From Emmonsiellopsis sp. PD_33 (Eukaryota; Ascomycota; Eurotiomycetes; Onygenales; Ajellomycetaceae), in NCBI GenBank assembly GCA_032988165.1, contig JANTQF010000498.1, positions 1 through 19,856 of the forward strand: a stretch of 19,856 bases of DNA, given 5' to 3'. The translations under genes and the position numbers were made by a program. Position 1 is the stretch's first letter. Each line of letters begins with the position of its first letter. The notes beneath the pieces were generated by a model, which did no database searches, was not told the origin of the DNA, and worked only from the letters and a program-made list of their open reading frames with translations. This document shows, one piece after another, positions 1 to 9,420 of the stretch.

Positions 1-703
1 CGAAGTGGTGGGGTGGTGTGCGTGGGGTGGAGGTGCTGTAGTGGAGCGTGTGTGGTGTGGGGCGGGGGGGAGAGGGGGGGGTGGGGTGTGTGGGTGGGGG
101 GGGTGGTGGGTGGTGGGGAGGTGGGGGGGGGGGTATATGGGGTAGAAGGAGGGATGGTTGAAGATGTGATGGTATATTATTCTGTGTGTGGAGCGGGAGG
201 AAAGGCGAAGGGCTGCTCAATTTAAATAAACAGCAGACAGGAGCTGGCTGAGGGTGTGAGGACCGCCGAGGATGCGGCGACAACCCACGCTGGCTGAGGC
301 GTGCCCCGCCAAAAATGTATTTTTAGCCCGACAATGAGAATTTGGCCCAATCCTGCCAGCAGCTGATCTTCCATGTGGAGACGGCCCATCTCAGCCATTC
401 TCAGGGGAAAACAGCCACAGTGCGCTGCTCCTATGTATTTGCCGGCAGCCGCCCTCGTCTAAGACACGGCGCGATCCTCTCCGCTGTGGCTGCCACGCCT
501 GGTCCTCAGCCACACTTGACTACAGACAACAACCGCTGGGTTATGCATGAGAACGCTACAATTGTGACTGGCCTTCGCACTGGGTTCTGTGCTTTCCCTG
601 CTGCTGTAAATGTACACATAGATCGCTGGGAAACAAATAGTAGTAATATACACGAATTGGACATCTGCGCTAAATGAACGAACAATATGATATGATGATG
701 ATA
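1..703. other. Intergenic region with a G/GT-rich tract
   Basis: No supportable gene is seen here. Roughly the first 150 bases are almost pure G and T on the + strand, with several runs of five to ten G. The rest is mixed sequence. It lies downstream of the cyclophilin gene, which is read leftward and stops at 704-706, so its 3' UTR probably covers part of 500-703. Short open frames in this stretch have no protein-like composition. Confidence 0.6.
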
Positions 704-2282
704 TCACCGCCTGTATCTTCCGCTTTCTTGCCCATATCGAGAAGAGCCCTCCCTTCGTCTGTCCTGCCCACCATCATCGTCATCATAGCGGCGCCGCTCA
801 GGCGATCTGCTCCGATGCCTAGGCCGTCTCGGGCTACGGCTCCGGCTCCGTCCTCGAGAGGCCTTGGATGGTTCAGCATCCCCCCGCCTACGCATTTCGT
901 CCTTGTCGAACACCATCCCGTACCCATCCCGTCGAGGCGCATCCGACGCCCTGTATTGTCGTTTCTTCTCCAGGCCTGATATGCCTCCAAATCCGCCTCG
1001 TTGGCCGGCTCGTTTTGAGTTCGTTGCGTTCCGCCAACTATCGGATAGTTTCGACACCTATTCTGGTATTAGCAACCCCGACAGGAATACTAGTAATAAA
1101 AAGAGGTAGAAGCTAGGCCGTACACTTTGGGAAAAGTCAACGTGGATTCTATGATCATCAATCAAAACGCCTTGCATTTTGAAATACGCCTGTTCGCAAT
1201 CTTTCTGGTTCTCAAATTCAATAAACGCATATTGCAGACTGTCGCCTGTCCGCTTATCTCGTATCACTTCGCAGGATAGTATCGGCCCAAACCGACTGAA
1301 GATGAGATTAAGATCCTCGTCTGGCATGATCGCTTAGCAGGGTCATCAAAGTGATAAATTGTGTTTGATTAACATACCTTGCGTTACAGGGTTGAGCTTG
1401 CACACAAACAGGATATTCTCAGGCGGTTTCACTTCAGCAAACGGCAAATCCCCAACCATTTCCAAGGTCAACGCCTGTGCCCGCGCTTCCCTTTCCCGAC
1501 GTAGCTTCTCCACGGCCTCCTCATCCATATTCTCATCCAATTCTTCGTCATCCCTAATCCTTACTGTGGCCAGCTGAGCTTGAGAGGGGACTGGGCTTTC
1601 TGGCGGGACCATAAGACCCGGGGGGTCGTCATAAGGATCGTCTAGAACCACCGTATGCCGAATCCGGATATCTTTGAGTGGCCGTCCCTTGTCATCAATG
1701 AACACATCGTTTATTTTTTCCAGCACATCAAATCCCTCCACAACTTTGCCGAAGATAGCCGCTTTCCCATCCAAGTAGTCCAGATTATCACCGAGGGTTA
1801 TAATAAACTGGCTTCCAGCCAGGCGCTCATCGGGGTCTTTGGACGAGGGCACGGTGGCCATGCTCACAGTGCCACGTTCGGTATGCTTCATCTTGGGTGG
1901 CAATTCGACGGCGAACGTTCTGCGCGAGGGCCCATTGAGGACACCCCATATCGAGGAACCGCCATCGCTGTCTTTGGAGTCGGGGCCAATGGGGTCGCCG
2001 GTTTGGAAGGAGAAGTCCTTCTGGACATTGTACACTGGGGAATAGTTGTAGTACTTGACCTTGCACAATTTCAAGAAGCTGGACCGCAACCGGATGGAAA
2101 TCTTAGTTTTTGTCATTCAGCCACTTCATATTTGTACAACTCAAGGGAGTGCGGGGGGGGGGGGTGTGGGATGGAAAGAGGGGTATGGAGACTAAGACTC
2201 ACTTCTCACAAGCTCTGGGGGAGGCGTCGACCAGCAGGTCAATAACGATATCGCCAAGGGAGGTCTCCAAGATGACGCTCAT
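704..2282 (-). CDS. cyp6: Nuclear cyclophilin-RRM protein, Cyp6/PPIL4 type
   Basis: Four exons join in frame: 2203-2282, 1378-2078, 1124-1320 and 704-1057, giving 443 residues. All introns are GT-AG; intron 2 ends with a branch-like GCTAAG. Residues 1 to about 170 are a cyclophilin-type peptidyl-prolyl isomerase fold, starting MSVILETSLGDIVIDLLVD. Residues about 248-326 are an RRM with RNP2 LFVCKL (250-255) and RNP1 LQYAFIEF (289-296). The tail from about 360 is rich in RS/SR and acidic-basic repeats. This order defines the PPIL4/Cyp6 family, nuclear proteins linked to pre-mRNA processing. Against cyclophilin A, the catalytic Arg is Asn44, the drug-binding Trp is Tyr128 and the active-site His is Ala133, so isomerase activity is probably weak or absent. 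The ATG at 2282 begins the conserved strand, so the start is well supported. The exon 3/4 junction is the least certain boundary. Confidence 0.93.
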
Positions 2283-2759
2283 GGCGGGCGGAGAAAGCGC
2301 CAACAAACGGATTTAAAGTGAGGCAGGTTTCGAGGGCAAGGTGACAGAGAGGCAGCATTAATAGCTGGAGTATTGGAGACAGCCCGCAGAGAATGGATGT
2401 TGGCCAGGATAGAGGCGGAGGTGAGGCTTCCAGTTGCCCGGATCGATGATGTCTGGCCCAGCTCCGTTTCGGGTTTAGCGCGAGTGGGCGCATAGAGTTC
2501 CTGCCAACCACCTCCCACCCGTCCTGTCTCTTGAATCTATTGATGCCACTCGCCTCTGGAGTCTGGAGTCTGCTTGCTGGTCTGCTTGCTCGAGCTGCTT
2601 GCTTCGGCCCCGGTTCTGCTGGTGCCAACCCCCTGCCAGAAGAGAGGGTGCCCTCGCCTACCTCGCAACAACGCTTTGCTAGTATCTGTCCTGCTGGCGT
2701 GTGCGAGTCCAACCTGCTTCTCCTCTGCAACCGTCCCATAAACAACCCTCAACCCTCTA

Positions 2760-2811
2760 TTGCTGTCTTGCTGTCTTGCTGTCTTGCTGTCTTGCTATCT
2801 TGCCTGTCTTG
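2760..2811. repeat. Octamer tandem repeat, CTGTCTTG unit
   Basis: Four exact head-to-tail copies of CTGTCTTG are followed by one variant (CTATCTTG) and a final copy preceded by an extra C. The + strand is pyrimidine-rich. It lies in the divergent spacer, about 480 bases upstream of the cyclophilin start. A plain minisatellite is the simplest reading. Confidence 0.85.
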
Positions 2812-4894
2812 TTTTTCAGCGAAACGTGTGTCTGGGACTCTGGGGCTGGCCATTGACTGACAGCGGATAGCCCGACCAAGCGGCCAAAGCCCTCTCCAGA
2901 CTCCCCCCACAACCCAAGCTGTCAGACATTCTAGATCATTGTCAGTCTTCTGGCGATCTGATACCAGTCATAATCCAGAATACTTGGCAGCCAATTACGA
3001 AAGGGCTATGCTTCACCACAGTTCCCAGCCTCCCAAGGCTTGACTTGTTGCCATTTTCCCCAACAGTTTCACAGATAATATTACCTAGTAAACCGTTGAA
3101 ATGGGAACCGACATCTATGTCCGGACCCAATGCTGCCGGCCTGGATCTTATTTATTCTTTGCTACAACACGTGGAGCGGGACCGGGCCCATCACTGATTG
3201 CTGTAACAGGAACACTAGCTCTTCATTGGTATCGTCGACAATACCCTAGGCCCTGGTCCTGGGGTTAGTCTGAAGAGTCTTCTCAGGATCCCCATTTACG
3301 GCGGCTTGGAAATGCATGCAGGCCATGCAGCCACTGTCTGCTAACTCGTATCTGCATCTGCAGAATCCAATCTTCTAGCGCCTATTGGGTTACTTCTTTT
3401 GAGCAACCTCTGCTGCGACCTTTCCCTTCCCAAATGAAGCTGGTCTAGTCTCAAAAACCGGAATATTCTGTACGAAGCATTGAAGTTGGGCTATATCTCC
3501 TTCCCCAAGTTGAGGGGGACGGGTGACCTAACCGACCACCACACTGCCGGAGCATAATTCTTCAGGTATCACTTGTATTCATACCAATTGTTCCACGGAT
3601 GCGCCTTGCTATATATATGCCTGGAGAGGAATATGTGTGACATATGCATACCTCCCCATCGTATCTACTATTATTGTTCTGAACATGAGAGACAGGAGAT
3701 CAAAAACATAACCGTTTTTTTAAGTTTAGCGGCCGCCGCCTTGCCGCCTCCCTTCCCTGGAACCGATGGGATTGCTGCCAATCATGGATGAACACACATT
3801 AACTACCAGATTCCCTGAGCAGCAGTCAAGATGTCGGATGGGAAGCGCCTGCGGAAAGATTGCGTCTAGACCTGAGCAGTTCAAACAGAGCTCTGAGGCT
3901 TTGATATCTTGTCAATCGAAATCGAAAACGCCAACCAATGGTAACTCCTGAATACAACAAGCTTTTACCTTTCAGATCTCGGATATCGCCAAGGCAACCC
4001 TTGAAAATGAGCGTTTGCGGGGTGCTTCCTGCCTGTGTGATATTCCAGATATATTTCCTTTGGGATCCAAGACAAGCAGTATTCGAGCGGCTTTCCTAGT
4101 ATATTAAGATGTGTTGTTTGCTGTCAGCATGGCTAGCCAATCAGCATGACGCGTGCATGCCTATATGTTTGCTTGACAAACGCTTTGGCGGTTGCGCACA
4201 CCCAGTCAAACTCACTTGCATGCTTCTCTTGTCGAGAGGAGTATTTACCTTCCTTGCTTTTTGCTTATTCTTCTTTGTTTGCTGGCTGTTGTGCCGAACG
4301 TGATATCAACTTTATGAGGGGGGTTCATCATTCTATCCGGGCTTGAATAGTCCGTATTTACTTTCCTTCTTTCTTTTTTGGCACCCATTCCTCGTCGGGA
4401 TCATCTGCATTCGATGGTAGCACCCAATATCCACCATGAGGACGAATTAATGTACTACGATATATGGTTCCACTACGGTCGTGAAGAAGTGGAGCAACCG
4501 CTTCAATGTTGGATGGACATTGCCTAACTCTTTTTGCCGGTACCCTGCATCTTTCGTTCTCTGCGAAACATGCGGCCAAACGCATCAACATGTACAGCCA
4601 GATTAAGGGTCCAGTCCAGACTGAAAAAAACAGATGCTAGGTAAGGGATTGAACATCGTAAACCAGAAAATCAGACAATATCTGTCGTCTCATCCGCAGA
4701 TAGACTTCAACGTGTCACTTAAAGCCACTTCATCCCCTGATACGTTGGGCTAACTCTCCTCACCTTTCCAACCTCCTTTCTGTGGAGAAATATCAAGTTA
4801 TGCCAAATATTCTCTTATCTCAAGAACTATCACTGCCCCTACTTCGTTGAATTGACCCTAGTTGCCATTGCCCTGGAGTTTGCTCGTCACACAA

Positions 4895-4918
4895 ATGGTG
4901 ACCGTTGGGGACATATAG
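4895..4918 (+). promoter_or_regulatory. Seven-codon upstream open frame in the regulator leader
   Basis: An ATG at 4895 opens a frame of seven codons closed by TAG at 4916-4918, ending 44 bases before the regulator's ATG at 4963. If the transcript starts upstream of 4895, this would be a uORF able to lower translation of the regulator. The transcription start is not visible, so the role is inferred. Confidence 0.3.
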
Positions 4919-4962
4919 AAACGGCCGTATCCTCCTCGCTCATCTGTTTGTGATAGCAGATA

Positions 4963-6505
4963 ATGGCTCGACCTTTTTACCATCATCCGGAGGAAATGCA
5001 ATTTTGTCGCCGCTCCAACAGAGGAATGACCTATCCAGTCTCCCAAACCATTCGAGGGGACATCCAACAAGATATGCCGACCGGATATGGTACTCGAATA
5101 GGCTCGATGGGGGAACCCGAAATCAAGGGCAGTGGTTCATCCAACCGGAAGCGCATACCAGTTGCGGTATGTTATAGTGCGAACTTTGCGGCGATAGGAC
5201 TGTTGTTTTCGGTTGTTGAACTTCCCCTGACTTACTCCTTTTAGTGTGGCCGATGTCGAAGGCGGAAGATCAAATGTAGTGGAGATACGGGGACCGGCCA
5301 ATGTACCAATTGTCGGAACTCGGGAACGCAATCTTGTCAATTTCTACGGGTATGTTTTAATCTTCTTGACTGATGGAATGTTATCCCATCTACGTTGGCT
5401 AATTAGGGCCCAGGTGAATTCGTATATGCCTCCAGCAAAGTCAAACTTGAGTGGTTCCTGGCCATATCCCGGCGCAGGTTCACTTGGGACTTCGTACGGG
5501 AATGCCGGCGGGGGCGGATTTGAGGCTCACGCTGGTTCTAGAGCGAACGTAGCATCCGTTCATTCAATGACTCCGTCGCTGCCGATGTATGCAAAAGCAC
5601 AAGCTGGCTATGAAAACCCAACTCAATTCTCCGCACTTTCTCGAAACGGATACATGTCTCCATGCACAATGAGCTACGACGGGGACTCATACGGGATTCC
5701 GTCTCCCTCCTACATGTCCGTTGGCAGCGGAAGCTACTGCCCTTACCCCTCAAGCCCAAGAGGTTCCTCTCAAAACAGCAAAATTTCAACTGAAGATCTA
5801 TACGCGGACCAGGATGGTGCCCACCACCTTAACGGATCTAACTATTCTTCCTACCTCCACCAGTCCCAACCCCAATCAGCCGTATCATCTGATATTTCAC
5901 CCGTATTCTCAATCCCCAGCTCCTCCTCCACCCTTTCAGGAGCCGATAGGACGCTGCCAAACCCAAAAGCCAGCCGAAGCAGCCGTGAAAACGGCAACAC
6001 AATTCCCATATCAACAGCAGACACCTCATGCCAGCTCTCCTACGGAGCCGTTCAGCTGCTGAACACCCGATCCTCCAACCAGCCCACCCTGGACGGCAGC
6101 GGCAACCCCCTATCCTCAATGCGGGCCCCATCCACCATATCCAGCGAGTCAGTCTCTCCAACCAGCTCAAAACCCTACACAACCAGCCCCCCCGAAATGA
6201 ACTTTGGATATATAATCTCAACAAGTTCACCGACAACGACGACCATGACGACGACCATGCCTCCCACGCAGTTTTTACCCTCGGAACCAGCTGATGTCGG
6301 AGGCGGGCACGGGCACGCGTTCCAATACGGCCATACTACCGAGATCTCTTCACGGCCCGGCAGAAACCGCAGCTTAGGCCAGTTATCAAATGGGGCGGCT
6401 TATATGCGTCCACCTGTTCGTTCGACGGCGGCGTCGAGCTGTTCGGATGTGCCTACGGCGTATCCAACGGCGAGTTTGCCGATGAGCAAAAATGAATCGT
6501 ATTAG
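4963..6505 (+). CDS. Zn(II)2Cys6 zinc-cluster transcription factor
   Basis: Three exons join in frame: 4963-5166, 5245-5349 and 5414-6505, giving 466 residues. Both introns start GTATGT; the first ends TTTTAG and the second ends CAG at 5411-5413. The nearer TAG of intron 2 breaks the frame and was rejected. Residues 69-99 hold the six cysteines, spaced C-x2-C-x6-C-x8-C-x2-C-x7-C with the basic run RRRKIK. This is the fungal binuclear zinc cluster that binds DNA. The basic stretch NRKRIP sits just before it. After the cluster the protein is rich in Ser, Pro, Tyr, Asn and Gly, as in an activation or disordered region. No fungal-specific middle homology domain is apparent, and the protein is short for the class. 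No biosynthetic or transport genes lie beside it, so the target pathway is unknown. The ATG is the first in the frame and precedes a conserved-looking basic N-terminus. Confidence 0.9.
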
Positions 6506-6593
6506 ACAGAAAAGCTTTTTAACTAATGATTTCCCATGTTTCCCATGTTTCCCCTTTTTCATAGGAAGTATTATAGACCTGGAGAATATACAT

Positions 6594-6617
6594 CTCTCTC
6601 TCTCTCTTTTTTTTTTA
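6594..6617. repeat. CT dinucleotide and T-run tract
   Basis: A run of TC dinucleotides passes directly into about ten T. It lies about 90 bases after the regulator's stop codon, within its likely 3' UTR. The extent is approximate. Confidence 0.7.
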
Positions 6618-6904
6618 AGTTTCCGCCCCTTTTTATTAATTTAACGACGGCCAGAGATTACGAGTGAATACAAAATAATGAGTTCCCTTTTTCTTTCTCT
6701 TGTTTGGAAAATCAAAAAGTTTCTTTTTTTTCTTTCATTTTTTTCCGCTTTTCTTTTCATATCCATTCCTTGTGTTCTGTTCTATCTCCGTACTTGGGTG
6801 GCATGGGAGTGAGCACAATGCGCGTTCAGTCCTTCCTTCCACCCGTACCTCCCTTCTGTCTCAGTCTCATGCAGGTCGGGAATTTTGTCGAAAAATGGAG
6901 CGGC

Positions 6905-6924
6905 TTTTTTTTTTTTTTTTTTTT
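6905..6924. repeat. Twenty-T homopolymer flanked by CGGC/GCCG
   Basis: Twenty consecutive T are bounded on the left by CGGC and on the right by GCCG, which are reverse complements of each other. The length is prone to sequencing error. No function is inferred. Confidence 0.85.
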
Positions 6925-7705
6925 GCCGAAACAGCGTTTGTCTGTTGGTTTGGTTTGATTTTGATTTTGATTTTGTTGTGTTGTGTTGGGCTCAGTTGGT
7001 TGGTTGGTGGTTTTTGTGTTATTTTTCAACATGTTAAGTTAAAAATAGCCCCTTAATTTTTTGAGGGAGGGCCCGTGGTGTGGAGGGGGGAGGCTGCTCT
7101 GCGGGAATCTTGGAAACAATAGAGGCGTGTGTTCTTTTTTTTTTTTTTGATTTTGTTTTGTTTTGGCTGGTTCTGTTCTGTTCTGAGTGAGTGAGGGGTG
7201 GCTGGTTGGTCTTGTTTTCAATATACAACCAACCCCCTCCCCTGTTGGTTGATGTGTGTGTTTTTTTGTTTGCATATTTATCTACTGCCCCGCCCGGCTA
7301 TTGAATTCCTCCAGAGCTACATCATCCCCCGGTCCCTACCGTATGTACGGAGTACCGACAGCGACATGAGCGTGTATTACTTACTTATTTATTCATTTCA
7401 TAACAGTTTTATTTATTCTTCTTCTCTTCTCTTCTTCTTCTTCTTGACCGACACCCACACCCCGTCCCCCCTTTATATTTCTATTTATTTACGTTCCCTT
7501 CTCTCTCTCTCTCATTAACTCCTTTCCTTCGCCTCCGGGACCACAGCCACAGGGACAAAATCTGCCCCTAAATTCACTCATCAGGAAAAGCCAACGTTTT
7601 GTTCTTTTCTTTTCTTTTCCTTTTCTCTTTCGGGTCTCGAAAAAAGAAGCTGGGAAGAAAACAAGCAGTATCATAATTCGGGCAAACGGCAAATGGCGCG
7701 AAATG

Positions 7706-7730
7706 GGCATGGCATGGCATGGCATGGCAC
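7706..7730. repeat. Pentamer repeat, GGCAT unit
   Basis: Four exact copies of GGCAT are followed by GGCAC, tandem and in register. They lie in the spacer downstream of both neighbouring genes. It reads as a simple microsatellite. Confidence 0.85.
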
Positions 7731-7934
7731 GGATGGATTGCGGTTTCGGATCGGATCCGATGCAACAAAGAAAAAAAAAAGAGCCGGAGAGCTTCCTGGT
7801 TCGATAACATTTTAGTTAAGATTTAGAAAAAGGGATGGATTGGAAGGAAATATATGTATGGGACGGGGTATGGTATGGATATGGCACATGGCATGGTATG
7901 GATTTAAAGGGGAAAATCGGTTGTTTATTTATTC

Positions 7935-7965
7935 GGATGGGATGGGATGGGATGGGATGGGGATG
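7935..7965. repeat. Pentamer repeat, GGATG unit
   Basis: Five exact tandem copies of GGATG are followed, after one extra G, by a sixth. G pairs recur every five bases. Simple repeat in intergenic DNA. Confidence 0.85.
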
Positions 7966-8472
7966 TTCGGAGGCCTTTTTCGATTGGTTTTCGTTCTTTT
8001 TGCGGATCTAATGATAATGTTGTTTGTTAGTTTCGTTCTCCCGCTTAATGTGCGATGGTATAAATATCAATTCGTAAGGCTGTGTGGATGCTGCTGCAGC
8101 CCAATTGCTGGTTGTTTTTGGAATGAAGATGAAGGAATCGTTTGTTTCCACAACTCGCACGTGCGGAGTACGGGGATAAGGACCTGCATTTCCTCGACAC
8201 ATGGGGAAATCAAACGTAAAAAGAGGCGTAAAATTCACCACCACACACGGCTTGATTTTTTGTCTTCAGCTAGAGTACATCATTGATGTAGAATGATAGA
8301 TAAGAAAAAAAAAGAACACATCATCCAGCCCACACACTGGGCTGGGTTCCCTTTATTAGCCGTTATCGAAAAAAATCATCCATGGCGTGACGTTTTCCCC
8401 GCTCCCAGAGACCCAACAACGTAAAAGATAACAAGAGATCGCAAAAAAACCAGAGGAATGGCGCCCCCCTCT

Positions 8473-9130
8473 CTATTTGCTCTTCTTGTCCTTCTTTGGT
8501 CCCTTGGTCTTTTCCGTACCCCGGAACTTCTTCGATCGGTTCTTCCGTTGCTTGCCTGTATACCCAGAAGATCCCCCACGGTTAGCCAACCACCCCTCCC
8601 ACACAATATATAATACTCTGAGGGAAAACACGTACGTTGCTGTCTGCTGGCCTTCTCGATCTTGTCAGCGGCACCGATGCGAACGAGGCGGTAGTGGGGC
8701 TCGAATTTCTTCAGGGCCTCGCCGGAGTCGTAGATGAGGGCGAAGCCGGTGGTTTTACCACCACCGTAGTGTGTGCGGAGACCGAAGACGGAGACTTGGT
8801 CCTTGTTGGACTTGTAGAGCTCGGCGAGTTTGCCGCGGAGTTCGTCCTTGGAGACGTTGGCGCGGTTGGGATGGAGGATGTCACTGTAGTGCGAAGAGAG
8901 AAACATTTCGGTCAGAACCATATATCCAGAACCCCCGTTGAAGCAATCGTTCCCTTCTGTCTGGTCCATCACAATCCTCCTCTTCCTCTTTTCCGCGTCC
9001 ACTTTGTCTCCGGCGATCGATTGTCCGCTGGCGGTAGATAGTGGAGGACTTACACAACCATCTGCTTTCTGCCCAAAAGAGGGTTGCGCAGGAACTTGCG
9101 CGTCCGCAGGGTCACCGGAGCGTCAGCCAT
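8473..9130 (-). CDS. RPS24: 40S ribosomal protein eS24 (RPS24)
   Basis: Three exons join in frame: 9054-9130, 8636-8883 and 8473-8555, giving 135 residues, the usual fungal length. Introns start GTAAGT and GTACGT and end CTACAG and ATACAG. The protein starts MADAPVTLRTRKFLRNPLL and continues with GRKQMVVDILHP. It contains the typical eS24 run VFGLRTHYGGGKTTGFALIY and ends in a Lys/Arg-rich tail (FRGTEKTKGPKKDKKSK). It is a structural protein of the small ribosomal subunit. It is head-to-head with the EFM3-like gene, 290 bases apart. The start is fixed by the conserved N-terminus. No irregular feature was seen. Confidence 0.98.
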
Positions 9131-9420
9131 GATTGCAGAATTTCGTGCGAGGAACCACCGGCGGGTCGAGGGAAATCTGCGTTGGTCGAGGAGGATTGGC
9201 TGCTGGTGTTGTCGGATGTCGCTGGCGTCGTCGAAGAGGGCAGGTAGGGCAAGGGGATTTTTGATTTTGCCCGGTGCTGGGTGTGGGTTCTCGGCTAGGG
9301 CCAATCTGGGCGCGCTAGGCCGCTTCGGGCTTGGCGCCTGCTGCCCGCCAACAGAGCCGCAACCGCCAACATCAACATCAACTTCAACCTCACCATCCAA
9401 CATTCACCGTTCCCCTCGCG
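9131..9420. promoter_or_regulatory. Bidirectional promoter, eS24 / EFM3-like
   Basis: The 290 bases between the two start codons must drive both genes. CCAAT occurs on the + strand near 9301, and ATTGG (CCAAT on the - strand) near 9192; CCAAT is the binding core of the fungal HAP/CBC complex. Transcription starts and TATA elements cannot be fixed by eye. Confidence 0.55.

Larger units (their letters stand above)
2283..4962. promoter_or_regulatory. Long divergent intergenic region between cyp6 and the Zn2Cys6 gene
   Basis: About 2.7 kb separates two divergently transcribed genes and must hold both promoters. Such length is common upstream of fungal regulators. An octamer repeat lies at about 2760-2811. 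Open frames at 2531-2860 (+) and 4358-4591 (-) lack family resemblance or convincing gene context and are not called. A seven-codon upstream frame at 4895-4918 precedes the regulator. No other motif can be assigned by eye. Confidence 0.5.
6506..8472. other. Low-complexity T-rich intergenic region
   Basis: This nearly 2-kb stretch between the 3' ends of the Zn2Cys6 gene and the eS24 gene has no gene I can support. The + strand carries long T and CT runs between about 6590 and 7500, GATTTT and GTT-type repeats near 6950-7010, and G-rich pentamer repeats near 7706 and 7935. Frames found here translate to homopolymer-like peptides and are artefacts of composition. It must contain the 3' UTRs of both flanking genes. 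Confidence 0.6.

Noticed and set aside
2531..2860. 109-codon + strand open frame overlapping the octamer repeat
   Set aside because: Its C-terminal half is a translation of the CTGTCTTG repeat (Leu/Ser/Cys runs), and the rest has no recognisable domain.
4358..4591. 77-codon open frame on the - strand in the divergent spacer
   Set aside because: It has an ordinary ATG and fair composition, but no family resemblance, no confirmed upstream exon and no coding neighbours in frame. A conserved hit or transcript would be needed.
5838..6236. 132-codon - strand frame inside the regulator's third exon
   Set aside because: It is antisense to a well-supported coding exon and Trp/Arg/Leu-rich, as expected from reading Ser/Pro codons backwards.
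6826..7275. Open frames on both strands rich in Lys, Asn, Gln or Phe
   Set aside because: They are direct translations of T/A homopolymers and short repeats.
8637..9041. 134-codon + strand frame over the eS24 gene
   Set aside because: It is antisense to exon 2 of a clear ribosomal protein gene and runs through its intron.
8884..9053. Possible box C/D snoRNA in the first intron of eS24
   Set aside because: The intron contains GTGATGG and a later CTGA, but the C box is imperfect, no terminal stem was found beside the boxes, and no D' or C' box was clear.
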